From: Algivirga pacifica
Lineage (GTDB): Bacteria; Bacteroidota; Bacteroidia; Cytophagales; Flammeovirgaceae
NCBI RefSeq assembly: GCF_039543525.1
Contig: NZ_BAABJX010000038.1
Location: forward strand, 1-64,000
Reading direction: 5' to 3'
Length of the DNA: 64,000 nt
This document shows, piece by piece, positions 9,007-18,429 of the stretch. The notes under the pieces are model-generated. The model worked only from the letters and a program-made list of their open reading frames with translations. It did no database searches and had not been told where the DNA came from. Position 1 is the stretch's first letter; every line of letters begins with the position of its first letter. Made by a program: the position numbers and the translations under genes.

Positions 9007-10329
9007 TTATTTCCAGAATGCAAAACGTTTCTTCTTTTTTAAGGGAATGTGAGGGAATTTCTCTTGAAAGAGCGCAATGACTTCGTTTTCGTGCTTACTG
9101 GAAAACTCAGGGTCAAAATTCGCTTTTTCCAGTTGTGGGAGGATTTCGGGAAGGGAGGCACCTTGCTTAATCCATTGGTGGCATAATTCGTGTCTGTATC
9201 GTATACCAAGTAAATTGATACCCAATAGTTTTAGTGTATCACGCTCATAAGCAATTCGGATACATTTTTTAGCATCGGAACTTTCCCAGTAAATGCTTTC
9301 TTCATTTTCTAAAGGAGCAGGAGAGACTTTACCGTAAGTTTGATATTCAATATCAAAGAACTTGGCGGAGTTAAACCATGGCCCCGGAGTATAAGCCGTT
9401 TTTTTATGGATTAAGCTATAGGCTAAGGTTTCTCCATGCATTCGTCCTGTATACCATACCTGTTCAATGGGTTTGCGTCCATCGATAGGTTCTGTAAATT
9501 GGGCGCAATCACCAATGGCGTAAATATCTTCTTGATTAGTCTCAAAGTAAGTATTCACTAAGATCCCTTTGTCCAAGGCTATTCCACTATCTTGAAGAAA
9601 ATCAATATTGGGGGTTACTCCAATTGTGACACCAACAAAGCCACAATTAATGGTTTTATTATGATTAGTCGTGATACTAATGACCTCCTGTTGGGGATTG
9701 CCCTGTATACTTTTTAGTTCTGTAGAGAGTTGAAGGTCTATATGGTGTCTACGAATTTCTTTTTCTATGATGCGAGCTTCCTCGGGAGGTAAAACACTCC
9801 CCCAATAGTGGGCGTCCCGTACCAATAGACTGACAGAGATATTTCGACTTCGAAACATTTCGGCCATTTCTATACCGATCAGTCCTCCTCCGGTAATCAC
9901 GGCATGCTTTAGTTGGTGAGAAGCCTTTTCCATCTGTATGAGGTCTTGGTGACTGTAGAGACCTTGTACCCCTTTTAGTTCTTTCCCTTTCCAAGGGGCA
10001 TATTTAGGTTTGGAGCCCGTTGCAATAATTAGTTTGTCGTAATGTATAGGGGTTTCTTGATCTTGTAGAAAGAGCGCTTTTTGTTGAGGAACTACCTGTT
10101 TAACGTAATCGTGTACAAGCTGTATATTATTCTTTTCCCAGAAGTCATTTTCATAAGGCTGTGTTTGCTCAAAATTCATGTGCCCCATGTAAATATACAT
10201 AAGCGCAGTACGGGAGAAGAAGTACTTGGACTCTGATGAGATAACCGTAATGGAATGTTTACTGTATTTGCGAAGGTAGCGGGCAGCTGTAATGCCAGAA
10301 ATGCCGTTTCCGATGATGACAATGTGCAT
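9007..10329 (-). CDS. FAD/NAD(P)-dependent pyridine nucleotide-disulphide oxidoreductase
   Basis: A 440-residue flavoprotein of the Pyr_redox_2 family. Dinucleotide-binding motifs: FAD GNGISGITAARYL (7-20), NAD(P) TGGGLIGIEMAE (about 147), and the second FAD contact YAIGDCAQF (about 272). The layout resembles nitrite-reductase or rubredoxin-reductase type FAD modules (NirB N-terminal part, NorW-like). There is no CxxxxC redox pair, so it is not a disulphide reductase. The C-terminal 120 residues are specific to a small Bacteroidota group. The electron acceptor is unknown. It is divergent from the kinase-like gene at 10480, sharing a 150-base intergenic region. Confidence 0.8.
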   Translation of the reverse strand: MHIVIIGNGISGITAARYLRKYSKHSITVISSESKYFFSRTALMYIYMGHMNFEQTQPYENDFWEKNNIQLVHDYVKQVVPQQKALFLQDQETPIHYDKLIIATGSKPKYAPWKGKELKGVQGLYSHQDLIQMEKASHQLKHAVITGGGLIGIEMAEMFRSRNISVSLLVRDAHYWGSVLPPEEARIIEKEIRRHHIDLQLSTELKSIQGNPQQEVISITTNHNKTINCGFVGVTIGVTPNIDFLQDSGIALDKGILVNTYFETNQEDIYAIGDCAQFTEPIDGRKPIEQVWYTGRMHGETLAYSLIHKKTAYTPGPWFNSAKFFDIEYQTYGKVSPAPLENEESIYWESSDAKKCIRIAYERDTLKLLGINLLGIRYRHELCHQWIKQGASLPEILPQLEKANFDPEFSSKHENEVIALFQEKFPHIPLKKKKRFAFWK

Positions 10330-10479
10330 AGAGGAGAATGTGGTAAGATGTAAAGCTTGTTAGGTATTGTCTTATTTAAGGAAATAAACCATGGAAAAAT
10401 ACAAGTGTTTCATGAAATTAATAAATTTTTTCCTTTAAATTAGAAGAGTCTATTATTACTTTTCCCATCTGCGAAGGTT

Positions 10480-12291
10480 ATGTTTTATATCAGGAGTGTT
10501 AGTAGTTTTCTATGGAGCTATCTATTAGTGTTTTCATTTTTGATGCTGATAAGCTATTTATCCTTTTACTTTTATCAAAGAGAAAGTGATGAAATAGAAG
10601 AGGCAGTCTTGACGGTAGGACAATTGGAGTTGGACTTACTTTACTTTCTGCAAAGTAACCATCAGGTACTAGAGCAATTGTCTACGCAGGAGGAGTTATC
10701 TCAACGAACAATTCAGGACTATTATGAAAAGTTAGATACTTATCATGATCACCTGCGTAACAAAGTAAACTATCTCAGGGGGAATGACTTGGAGGTGTTG
10801 AAGGAGGAGTCTAGAAACATAGTAATGATTGACTCATTATTAGCGGAACAACAGTTGTTACTGCAAGAAATTACCGCTCTATTGTCCAGTAAGGTACGTA
10901 AAGACAAAGGAACCTATGCTAGGTTACGTCTTGCACGTTATCAGGTATTTGGGGCTCCTGAGATGAGTCGGTACTCTGATCAAGTGTATCAGTTATTTAC
11001 ACTGGAGCAATCTTACCTACAGTATAGTAGCCCAAATGCTGTGAAAAAATATAGTCAGAAAGTCAGAACCTTGATGCAGCAATTGAAGAAGGATTATCAG
11101 GAACGTTATTTTGAGCAAATTGAGGGGTATGCTGCTATCTTTGATCAGTTGGTGTTGACGGACATTCAATTAGGTTCTCGGAATAAGAATGGTAGTTTAT
11201 TATTTGTATTAGCTTCTCTGGAAGAGAATATTCAGGGTGAGTTTAATGTTTTAAAAACACAAACAATTCAAAAGGCTAAAGATAAACTGTCAGAGGTGAG
11301 AAGTGTATATGTTTTCTTGTTAGGAGTAAGTGTATTGCTTTCTTTCCTATTGTTTCTCTTTCTTCGTAATGGAATTACAAATCCATTGATCCTACTGAAT
11401 GAACAATTGTCCAGGGATGTTTATGAGGGGGTAAGTTTACAACGCTCGATTAATGTAGATACCAACCTAAGGGAAGTGATAGAGTTATCAGAGAACATTA
11501 ATCGCTTGAAGGAAGGGTTTATAAAACAATTGGAGAAGGAAAATCATCATCTGGAATCTCAGGAGCTGAAGGCAAAGCATTTTCAGTTGAGTAATGAACG
11601 TTTATTAGAGGATCGTCGAAGAATGGAAAAAGCAATTCAGGTCAGAAGCGCTTTCTCTGATTATTTTGGACGAGAACTAGAGGGATTGCTCCATCAATAT
11701 ATACAGCGATTACAAAGTAAAGAAGAAGGAATGGAAGAATCAGACTCCTTATGGTCTGACCTGAGGTCCCTGAAAAATATTGTCGGTAATTTATTGTTAT
11801 TGGTGAAGGCAGAGGGAGGAGTCCTTTCTCCCGATCAACATCATGTAGAGCTACAACAGGTATTGGAGGATGTAGTGAGCACTTGCGAGGAGAGTTTTAA
11901 AGCTAAGGGTGTACGTTTAGTTGTAGCACCTACCCAATTATATGTACAGGCAGATGAAGCAGTATTGAAATTTATCTATCAGCAGTTTTTGTTAGGGGTG
12001 TTATATTCTGCTCAGGAGTCAGGGGGATTGGTCACTTTGAAGTCAATAGAGGAGATAGGAATGGGAGAGGTAACGGTAGAAATCAAGGTGACTAATATGA
12101 TGATACGGCAAAAGATTTTGGATCAATATCTGACAGAATGTGATACCAGTATATTGACCAATGATCAGAGGGAGATTGTATTGGGAACTTTCCTGAGCCG
12201 GGTATTTATTGAGCAGTTAAGAGGAAAGGTTTGGATAGAGAATTCGTCGGAAAAAATGCTTAGCGTATATATTTCTTTACCTGTATTTTAG
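10480..12291 (+). CDS. Degenerate membrane sensor histidine kinase (pseudokinase)
   Basis: A 603-residue inner-membrane protein: TM1 (about 9-31), a periplasmic all-helical sensor of about 245 residues, TM2 (about 276-297), a HAMP-like linker and coiled coil (300-390), a DHp-like helical pair, and a C-terminal region in the position of the ATPase domain. The phosphoacceptor block that normally reads SHELRTPL reads GRELEGLL, so the histidine aligns with arginine. The N-box position reads QQFLLGVLYSA without the asparagine, and no DxGxG G-box is present. It keeps kinase architecture but should neither bind ATP nor autophosphorylate. No response regulator is adjacent. It is probably an intact gene acting as a sensor or scaffold, since the frame is open throughout. 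Confidence 0.75.
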   Translation: MFYIRSVSSFLWSYLLVFSFLMLISYLSFYFYQRESDEIEEAVLTVGQLELDLLYFLQSNHQVLEQLSTQEELSQRTIQDYYEKLDTYHDHLRNKVNYLRGNDLEVLKEESRNIVMIDSLLAEQQLLLQEITALLSSKVRKDKGTYARLRLARYQVFGAPEMSRYSDQVYQLFTLEQSYLQYSSPNAVKKYSQKVRTLMQQLKKDYQERYFEQIEGYAAIFDQLVLTDIQLGSRNKNGSLLFVLASLEENIQGEFNVLKTQTIQKAKDKLSEVRSVYVFLLGVSVLLSFLLFLFLRNGITNPLILLNEQLSRDVYEGVSLQRSINVDTNLREVIELSENINRLKEGFIKQLEKENHHLESQELKAKHFQLSNERLLEDRRRMEKAIQVRSAFSDYFGRELEGLLHQYIQRLQSKEEGMEESDSLWSDLRSLKNIVGNLLLLVKAEGGVLSPDQHHVELQQVLEDVVSTCEESFKAKGVRLVVAPTQLYVQADEAVLKFIYQQFLLGVLYSAQESGGLVTLKSIEEIGMGEVTVEIKVTNMMIRQKILDQYLTECDTSILTNDQREIVLGTFLSRVFIEQLRGKVWIENSSEKMLSVYISLPVF

Positions 12292-12356
12292 AAAAAGGTA
12301 AAAAAAGTAAAAGGTAAAAGGTAAAAAGTATAAAGTGAGTGAATTTCTCCTTTCTC

Positions 12357-12382
12357 AAAAAAAAGGACCTCTTAGAGGTCCC
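12357..12382 (-). terminator. Intrinsic terminator of the DUF6252-like gene
   Basis: Near-perfect hairpin GGACCTCT / AGAGGTCC (12365-12381), followed on the minus strand by a run of eight T. The adjacent 12295-12330 is a low-complexity AAAAGGTA-type run. Confidence 0.85.
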
Positions 12383-12406
12383 TTATCATTTAAATAAATG
12401 TCTCGA

Positions 12407-12868
12407 TTACTCTATGGGAGTGGTGAGTAAAATATTAATAATTCCTTCTTCTACACTGACCTCTTTAGAGCCATTACTAGCAACATATTGGAAAGTACCT
12501 TTGATAGAGGATCCATCAAATTCATCCACCTTTACTTTACCAGAAATAATGGTCATGTTTAGTGTGGTGAATGTGCCACCTAGTGCTGGTTCCCAAGTTG
12601 CTTCATTATTATTAGCATCACCTCCTAGGACATATTCTCCTTCTCCTTCAAATTTATTCAGTACCATAGTAAGTTGCTTGCTACTTTGAGAGGCGCTTAT
12701 ACTAAGTGTTTTACCATTTTTGACCGCAAAGAAATCGGTACTATTGAATTGGTCACCGGAAATTTCGGCAGAGATACTTTTCGTTTCAGGATTGTAATAG
12801 GCATCTTCACAAGAAAAAAGACAAAGAAATAAAGATGCTACTATAGGGAAAATGAATGCTTTTCTCAT
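12407..12868 (-). CDS. Lipoprotein, DUF6252-like
   Basis: A 153-residue exported lipoprotein. The N-terminus has a signal with lipobox LFSC (cysteine about 20), then a beta-rich domain. Spacing of the GKTLSISA, GEYVLGG and SSIKGTFQYVASNG strands resembles the DUF6252 family of Bacteroidota lipoproteins. No enzymatic motif is seen. It is monocistronic, with its own terminator, convergent with the pseudokinase gene. Function unknown. Confidence 0.65.
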   Translation of the reverse strand: MRKAFIFPIVASLFLCLFSCEDAYYNPETKSISAEISGDQFNSTDFFAVKNGKTLSISASQSSKQLTMVLNKFEGEGEYVLGGDANNNEATWEPALGGTFTTLNMTIISGKVKVDEFDGSSIKGTFQYVASNGSKEVSVEEGIINILLTTPIE

Positions 12869-13017
12869 AGGGTTATTAGGCTATCGGATGGAAAGATATA
12901 ATGGGTAGATATTATAAAATTTAATCGACAGCCTTTGGGAAAGCAAGAAATAATAAGGAGGAATGAAAGATTGTTGAAAATATCTAATGATAACCCTTAA
13001 ATATTGCTATATAGGGG

Positions 13018-13150
13018 TTGTTCATAGTGTTTAGTTGAGCTTCGCTCGTTCATAATGTTTAGTTGAAATTTTGAAATTCGTTTCATGAATTTTATAGGTA
13101 AACAACTAAACATTATGAACGAGCGAAGCTCAACTAAACAACATGAACAA
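13018..13150. repeat. BIME-like inverted repeat, copy B
   Basis: The left arm (13018-13066) and right arm (13103-13150) are nearly perfect reverse complements. Each arm carries the mini-hairpin GAGCTTCGCTC (GAGCGAAGCTC on the right) flanked by TTCATAATGTTTAGTTG-type sequence. It fills the gap between the DUF6252-like and DUF4292 genes. Confidence 0.9.
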
Positions 13151-13158
13151 TATGTAGG

Positions 13159-13959
13159 TTAATTATTGGACAAGCGGAGTTGCTTAGGTTTGACCACCTT
13201 ATATCTTGGAGAAACAGCAAATGAAAATTTAGGAGATTTATCTTCCAGCTTGATTTTATTGTACTGTAGATTCACTTTCATATTGACCTTTTTCAAAGAA
13301 AAGTTATCAGACTCTCCAATGCGTAGTTCACTATGATAAGGGAACAATTGCTGAGACTCATCATCTACGAGTTTAAAGTTTTTATAAGCCAAGTCTGCTC
13401 CTTGATCTCCCCTTTTCTTTTCGATAAATAGGCGTTCCAATTTTTGTAAGGTTCTACTGACATAAAGATTGATCTTGTAATCTCCTCTTTTATTACGGAG
13501 TAAAAAATGATCTTCTGTCATAATAGCTTTACTTTTTAGCTCAAACTGAGGTGGGATGTTTCCTGTGAAAATCCCTTCAAATAAAGCGTAATCATAGGGG
13601 ATATCTGTGAGGTCTTCCAGTTCATCGTAGGAAATAACATAATATTCGCGGGCCAGGCGGTTAAGTGCCTGAATGGAATCTTTGGTGGCTAGAATACGTA
13701 ACCCTTCAATACCGGCAGTACGTAAGGAAACCCAAACAGCACTGTCTTTGGCAATATGAACTTCCATAGAGACATTGACAGCGTCTTTATTCGCTTCATA
13801 GATTGCTTTTCCTTTTGCCGTAAAATATTTGAAGTCTAGAGGCTGTAGCGCAAAAATCTTTGATTTAACTTTTTTCTGTTTGCTGACGTCTTTTCTGCAA
13901 GCTGAAAAGCTGATTAAAAGAGCAAAAATGAATAGGATATTTTTTATTATTCTAAACAT
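13159..13959 (-). CDS. DUF4292 lipoprotein
   Basis: A 266-residue lipoprotein from ATG 13959 (MFRIIKNILFIF). A longer reading from 14010 would translate part of the valS terminator hairpin and is rejected. The signal peptide ends in a lipobox at ISFSAC (cysteine about 21). The mature part is beta-rich and matches the DUF4292 pattern: an N-terminal NVSMEVHIAKDSAVWVS strand pair, then a GIEGLRILATKDSIQALNR stretch. The fold resembles LolA/LolB-like or outer-membrane assembly lipoproteins, so a role in envelope lipid or lipoprotein handling is possible but unproven. It lies directly downstream of valS with terminator hairpins in between. Confidence 0.75.
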   Translation of the reverse strand: MFRIIKNILFIFALLISFSACRKDVSKQKKVKSKIFALQPLDFKYFTAKGKAIYEANKDAVNVSMEVHIAKDSAVWVSLRTAGIEGLRILATKDSIQALNRLAREYYVISYDELEDLTDIPYDYALFEGIFTGNIPPQFELKSKAIMTEDHFLLRNKRGDYKINLYVSRTLQKLERLFIEKKRGDQGADLAYKNFKLVDDESQQLFPYHSELRIGESDNFSLKKVNMKVNLQYNKIKLEDKSPKFSFAVSPRYKVVKPKQLRLSNN

Positions 13960-13975
13960 GTTGTTTCCTAAAAAT

Positions 13976-14040
13976 AGGGGCTGTCTTAAGGGAAAAGCCG
14001 ACAGCCCCAATGAAAGTTCCCTGTTATAAGTAAAACAGGG
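13976..14040 (-). terminator. Double hairpin terminating valS
   Basis: Two hairpins follow the valS stop on the minus strand. One pairs CCCTGTTTTA with the complementary AACAGGG (about 14019-14040). The other pairs GGGGCTGTC with GACAGCCCC (13976-14007) and is followed by TATTTTTAGG. The second also sits just upstream of the lipoprotein start. Confidence 0.7.
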
Positions 14041-14092
14041 AAAAAGTATGATGATTTACTCACTACTGTTTACCTACAGTAGTCAGAATGAT

Positions 14093-16723
14093 TTAGTTAA
14101 GCTTAGCTAGTGCATTTTCAAGCGTTTCGATACGACTAACGGCATCAGCTTGCTTCTGCTTCTCTTTAGCGACTACCTGCTCAGGCGCGTTGTTAACAAA
14201 ACGCTCATTAGAAAGCTTTTTGTCGACAGACTTCAAGAACCCTTTCGTATATTCAAGCTCTTTGATCAGTTTCTCACGCTCAGCTTCTACATCAATCTGT
14301 CCTTCCAGGTTCACAAAGAACTTGTCGGTTTTGATCACAAATTGTGTAGCTCCCTCAATTTCAGTAGTAGTAAAACTTAGCTCTTCCAGATTAGCAAGTT
14401 TGCTGATCACTTGGCTAAAGCGCTCGTAAGTCTCTTTTTGATCAGCCATGATGGCCAATGGAAGGGCAACCTTAGGAGCGATTTGCTTACTGTTACGGAT
14501 GTTTCTTACGTTAGAAACTACTTCAAAAGCTGCGGTAGCTTGTGCCAGGATCGTTTCATCTACCTCTTTATACTCAGGGTAGGCTGCAACAATGATACAG
14601 TCTTTCTCCTCACGCTCTTTGATCGTATGCCATAGCTCTTCTGTTAGGAATGGCATAAACGGATGCAACAAACGGATCAACTCCTCAAAGAATGTGATCG
14701 TCTGCTCATAAGTAGCCTTGTCAATTGGCTTTTGGTAATCTGGCTTGATCATCTCCAGGTACCATGAACAGAAATCATCCCAGATAAGCTTATAGATACC
14801 CATTAAGGCATCAGAGATACGGTATTTTGCAAAGTTATCTTCGATCTCTTTGATTGCTTTGTTATACTTGGCCGTAAACCAATCGATGGAAACCTGGTTG
14901 GCACTGCCGTCCAAAGATTCGTCTACCTCCCATCCTTTTACCAGACGGAAAGCATTCCAGATTTTGTTGGCAAAGAAGCTTCCTTGCTCACAAAGGCTCT
15001 CATCGAATAAAAGGTCGTTACCTGCTGCAGAACTTAGTAGTAGCCCTACACGTACCCCATCAGCACCAAATTTCTCGATCAACCCAAGTGGGTCTGGAGA
15101 GTTACCCAATGACTTGGACATCTTACGTCCTTGTGTGTCACGAACAATACCCGTTAGGTATACATTCTTGAATGGAAGTTCTCCTTTCCACTCATATCCT
15201 GCAATAATCATTCGAGCCACCCAGAAGAATAGGATATCTGGGCCAGTCACTAGATCCTCAGTAGGGTAGTAGTAGTTGATTTCTTCATTTTCAGGTTGAG
15301 TAATGCCATCAAATACAGAAATAGGCCATAACCATGAAGAGAACCAAGTATCCAAGACATCTTCGTCTTGTTGCAATTGCTCCAAGGTCACGCTGCTATC
15401 GATCGCTTGTGCTAGCTTTAGCGCTTCTTCAGGTGTTTCAGCAACTACAAACTCCCCGTTAGGCAAGTAGTATGCAGGGATACGTTGTCCCCACCACAGC
15501 TGTCTGGAGATACACCAGTCCTTTACATTTTCCATCCAGTGACGGTAAGTGTTCTTGAACTTGGCAGGGTGTAGTTGGATCGTGTCATTCATTACGTTCT
15601 CCAGTGCAGGTGCTGCCAATTCCTTCATCTTCACAAACCATTGTGTAGACAAACGAGGCTCGATTACCGCTCCAGTACGCTCAGAAGTACCTACTTTGTT
15701 TTGTAGTTCCTCAACTTTTACCAGATTGCCACTTTCCTCAAGGTCTTTAACGATCTCTTTTCTTACCGCAAAACGATCTTTTCCAGCATACTTCTCTCCA
15801 GCAAGGGCATTGATGGTACCATTCTCCTCAATGATGTCAATAACCTTCAGGTTGTGCTTCATACCCAACTCATAGTCATTCAGGTCATGAGCAGGAGTTA
15901 CTTTCAAGCAACCTGTACCGAACTCAATATCCACATACTCATCACCGATAATTGGAATTTGGCGATCAGTGGTAGGTACGGTTACGGTTTTTCCGATCAA
16001 GTGCTTGAAACGATCATCGTTAGGATTCACACAGATCGCTGTATCGGCAGGAATCGTTTCAGGACGTGTCGTAGCAATCGTTACAAAGGCATTATCTTCT
16101 CCTGTGATAGGATATTGTACATAGTACAATTTAGAGTTTACCTCTTTATAGATTACCTCTTCGTCAGACAGGGCAGTTTTTCCTTCTGGGTCCCAGTTAA
16201 CCATACGTACGCCACGGTAGATATGACCTTTTTGGTATAGGTCTACAAAGACTTTGATCACTGCTGCACTCAACTCGTCTTCCATTGTGAAACGAGTACG
16301 GTCCCAGTCACAAGAAGCACCAAGCTTCTTCAATTGCTCAAGAATGATTCCTCCGTATTTCTCTTTCCAGTCCATGGCATGTCCCATAAACTCCTCACGG
16401 CTGATATCTTTCTTGTCTAATCCTTGCTCTTCTTTCAACATTTTCACCACCTTCGCTTCAGTGGCAATAGAGGCGTGGTCCGTACCAGGTACCCAACATG
16501 CTTCATACCCTTTCATACGTGCACGTCTGACCAATACATCCTGAATGGTATTGTTCAACATGTGTCCCATATGTAGTACTCCCGTTACATTGGGAGGAGG
16601 GATGACTACAGTGTAAGGTTTTTTGTCAGGGTTAGGCTTAGAGTGGAAAAACTTCTTTTCCATCCAGTAAGCATACCATTTGTCCTCAACCTCTTTCGGA
16701 TTATAAGTCTTTGCTAATTCCAT
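14093..16723 (-). CDS. valS: Valyl-tRNA synthetase
   Basis: Class I aminoacyl-tRNA synthetase that charges tRNA-Val. The HIGH motif appears as HMGH in PPPNVTGVLHMGH and the KMSKS loop as GRKMSKSLGNS. A CP1 editing domain lies between, with the TTRPETIPADTA signature, and a C-terminal coiled-coil arm ends the protein. The start is ATG 16723 (MELAKTYNPKEVE, 876 residues). The reading frame extends 15 codons further upstream to 16768, but that part lies in the terminator hairpin of the preceding gene. Confidence 0.97.
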   Translation of the reverse strand: MELAKTYNPKEVEDKWYAYWMEKKFFHSKPNPDKKPYTVVIPPPNVTGVLHMGHMLNNTIQDVLVRRARMKGYEACWVPGTDHASIATEAKVVKMLKEEQGLDKKDISREEFMGHAMDWKEKYGGIILEQLKKLGASCDWDRTRFTMEDELSAAVIKVFVDLYQKGHIYRGVRMVNWDPEGKTALSDEEVIYKEVNSKLYYVQYPITGEDNAFVTIATTRPETIPADTAICVNPNDDRFKHLIGKTVTVPTTDRQIPIIGDEYVDIEFGTGCLKVTPAHDLNDYELGMKHNLKVIDIIEENGTINALAGEKYAGKDRFAVRKEIVKDLEESGNLVKVEELQNKVGTSERTGAVIEPRLSTQWFVKMKELAAPALENVMNDTIQLHPAKFKNTYRHWMENVKDWCISRQLWWGQRIPAYYLPNGEFVVAETPEEALKLAQAIDSSVTLEQLQQDEDVLDTWFSSWLWPISVFDGITQPENEEINYYYPTEDLVTGPDILFFWVARMIIAGYEWKGELPFKNVYLTGIVRDTQGRKMSKSLGNSPDPLGLIEKFGADGVRVGLLLSSAAGNDLLFDESLCEQGSFFANKIWNAFRLVKGWEVDESLDGSANQVSIDWFTAKYNKAIKEIEDNFAKYRISDALMGIYKLIWDDFCSWYLEMIKPDYQKPIDKATYEQTITFFEELIRLLHPFMPFLTEELWHTIKEREEKDCIIVAAYPEYKEVDETILAQATAAFEVVSNVRNIRNSKQIAPKVALPLAIMADQKETYERFSQVISKLANLEELSFTTTEIEGATQFVIKTDKFFVNLEGQIDVEAEREKLIKELEYTKGFLKSVDKKLSNERFVNNAPEQVVAKEKQKQADAVSRIETLENALAKLN

Positions 16724-16740
16724 GGTGTATACGTTATTTA

Positions 16741-16770
16741 AAAAATGCCCATTCGTAAAAATGGGCATTT
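16741..16770 (-). terminator. Intrinsic terminator of the chalcone-isomerase-like gene
   Basis: AAATGCCCAT (16743-16752) pairs with ATGGGCATTT (16761-16770). On the minus strand it is followed by TTTTAAATAA. Confidence 0.8.
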
Positions 16771-16842
16771 ATAAAATCTTAAATCCTAATTAAGCGACAA
16801 ATCTAAGAAAAAAATGGATCTGTACAGAAGTGAATGCTGTGA

Positions 16843-17406
16843 TTATTTCCCTAGCATTTGCTCTTTTAGCTTTTTATCTGCAGGCTTGTTGCTCAACCAG
16901 ATTCCAAAAAGCGCTTCGCGGAATGCTTTTCCTTCGATCACGATGGACTTGTTGCCGTTTTTATATACAGTAACTCTAGGTCCTTGGGCGTCAAACTGGA
17001 AAACATCTCCTTCCTTGATTTCCTCTTTGAAAACATCAATAAATGCATTGATCTCCCCTTCTATAGGCTGTGTTTTTCCATTGGTAGCATTTTCGAATCC
17101 CTCTCGAGTTGCGCTTTCCATTTTTTCACTAGTGATCATACTAGAGATAATGTTTAATTGAATACGCATTAGGTCTTCTCCATGTATGATGGCTTCAGCA
17201 TCAGTTTTCTTGGAAGGAAGGTAAAGAGAACCTACATAAAGGTCAAAAAAGAACTTGGTACGTATGCCTGCTCCATTCAACACTAGATCGGTACCGTCTA
17301 CGGTAACATTTTCTTTTAGTTCAACATCGCTGATTGTTACAGATTGCGCTTGAGTCAATCCAAGGCTCAGGATTGAAAAAATAAATGTGAAAAATAAAGT
17401 TTTCAT
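16843..17406 (-). CDS. Exported chalcone isomerase-like protein
   Basis: A 187-residue protein from ATG 17406 (MKTLFFTFIFSILSLG), with a cleavable signal peptide ending near TQAQS. The rest matches the bacterial chalcone-isomerase-like family: ELKENVTVDGTDLVLNGAGIRTK near the start, KFFFDLYVGSLYLP, and a late GIWLSNKPADKKLKEQMLG helix. Members keep the fold but usually lack the plant catalytic residues; a lipid-binding periplasmic role has been suggested for the family. The reading frame extends ten codons upstream, but the signal peptide fits this start. Confidence 0.8.
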   Translation of the reverse strand: MKTLFFTFIFSILSLGLTQAQSVTISDVELKENVTVDGTDLVLNGAGIRTKFFFDLYVGSLYLPSKKTDAEAIIHGEDLMRIQLNIISSMITSEKMESATREGFENATNGKTQPIEGEINAFIDVFKEEIKEGDVFQFDAQGPRVTVYKNGNKSIVIEGKAFREALFGIWLSNKPADKKLKEQMLGK

Positions 17407-17493
17407 AATGTGTCTTAAGTTAGAAAACGGTTTCAAAATATTTGGAAATATAGGACTTTGGAGGGAAAAGGTAAAAAGTAAAAGGGAAAACGT

Positions 17494-17519
17494 AAGGGCG
17501 ACCTTTGTGGCCGCCCTTA
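17494..17519. repeat. REP-like hairpin
   Basis: AAGGGCGACC pairs with GGCCGCCCTT around TTTGT-type loop sequence (one mismatch). It lies between a low-complexity A/G run and BIME copy C. It is of the same general type as the other short GC hairpins here but a different core sequence. Confidence 0.55.
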
Positions 17520-17540
17520 AGATACTCGTTTTTCAAGTCT

Positions 17541-17697
17541 GTTGAATCGTTGAATTTCTCCTTTGGAGAGTTGAATTGAGCTTCGCTCGTTGATTCGAGT
17601 TGATATGTTGTATGAGTATCAGTATACACGCACCTCAATCAACAGTTCAACTCGAATCAACGAGCGAAGCTCAATTCAACGATTCAACAATTCAACA
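17541..17697. repeat. BIME-like inverted repeat, copy C
   Basis: The left arm (about 17541-17602) and right arm (17639-17697) are imperfect reverse complements. The core GAGCTTCGCTCGTTGATT pairs with AATCAACGAGCGAAGCTC, and outer GTTGAATCGTTGAATT sequences also pair. It shares the GAGCTTCGCTCGTT core with copies A and B while the outer sequence differs. It ends three bases before the stop region of the next gene. Confidence 0.85.
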
Positions 17698-17700
17698 ATG

Positions 17701-18429
17701 TTACCCGTTAAGGTTTCCTTCAGGTAGTACCTCAACCGCACGCATGACAGTATCAAGAATCACATCGGTAGGTACTCTTTCCCGGTTGAAAGCAATATCA
17801 TAGAGAGGCTCGTCAGGCTGTTGGTAGACATAATGGATGAAATTCTTTCGACGTTTATCCATTTTCTTTACGACCTTTTCAGCTTCATCTTTATCCAGAT
17901 GTTTTTTTATACTGATCCGGGAGGTACGATATGCGAGGCTGCCACGGAGTTTAACGTTGAGAACTTCTGGAAGGGTTTCGGTAAAGGTAGCTGCTGCACG
18001 TCCAACGATAATGACATTACCTCTATACAGGTAACTCCCTAGTACCGTATGCAGTGCTTGCACCATATTAGCATCCATGACATTCTGATCAGGATCAAAA
18101 GCTTTTTGAATACTTTCCAACACTCCTCTATCTAAAGGGGTATTGGACTCATTGAGCTTCCAAGAAGAGACGTCTAGTTTACCGGCTACCTGATGAAGGA
18201 TTTCCCGATCCAGAACAATCCATGCATATTTCCCTTCCAATTGGTATTTCTGGTTTAACCTTTCTGCAAGGGCACGAGCAATAGGAAGGGCTTCACTTCC
18301 GTAGCTTCTGGAGATGGTAATGGCTCTTCTGTGACAATGCAGGGGAGGAAGTTTTTCGTCTTGCTCCAAGGCACTTAAAGGGACTTGCCCCATATACCAC
18401 GATAAATAATCATTTAATTGCGCTTGCAT
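17701..18429 (-). CDS. Cytidylate kinase-like family protein
   Basis: A 242-residue cytoplasmic protein of the cytidylate-kinase-like (AAA_26/Cytidylate_kin2) group. The N-terminal AITISRSYGSEALPIARALAE region occupies the place of the P-loop and resembles the family pattern with GSxG rather than the canonical GKS/T. WIVLDREILHQVAGKL follows, then a lid-like region rich in K and R (KKHLDKDEAEKVVKKMDKRR). Substrate unknown; family members are annotated from fold alone. It may be co-transcribed with the YheT-like hydrolase 85 bases upstream, as no terminator separates them. Confidence 0.75.
   Translation of the reverse strand: MQAQLNDYLSWYMGQVPLSALEQDEKLPPLHCHRRAITISRSYGSEALPIARALAERLNQKYQLEGKYAWIVLDREILHQVAGKLDVSSWKLNESNTPLDRGVLESIQKAFDPDQNVMDANMVQALHTVLGSYLYRGNVIIVGRAAATFTETLPEVLNVKLRGSLAYRTSRISIKKHLDKDEAEKVVKKMDKRRKNFIHYVYQQPDEPLYDIAFNRERVPTDVILDTVMRAVEVLPEGNLNG

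Noticed and set aside
13960..14010. N-terminal extension of the DUF4292 lipoprotein
   Set aside because: It lies in the valS terminator hairpin and would bury the signal peptide.
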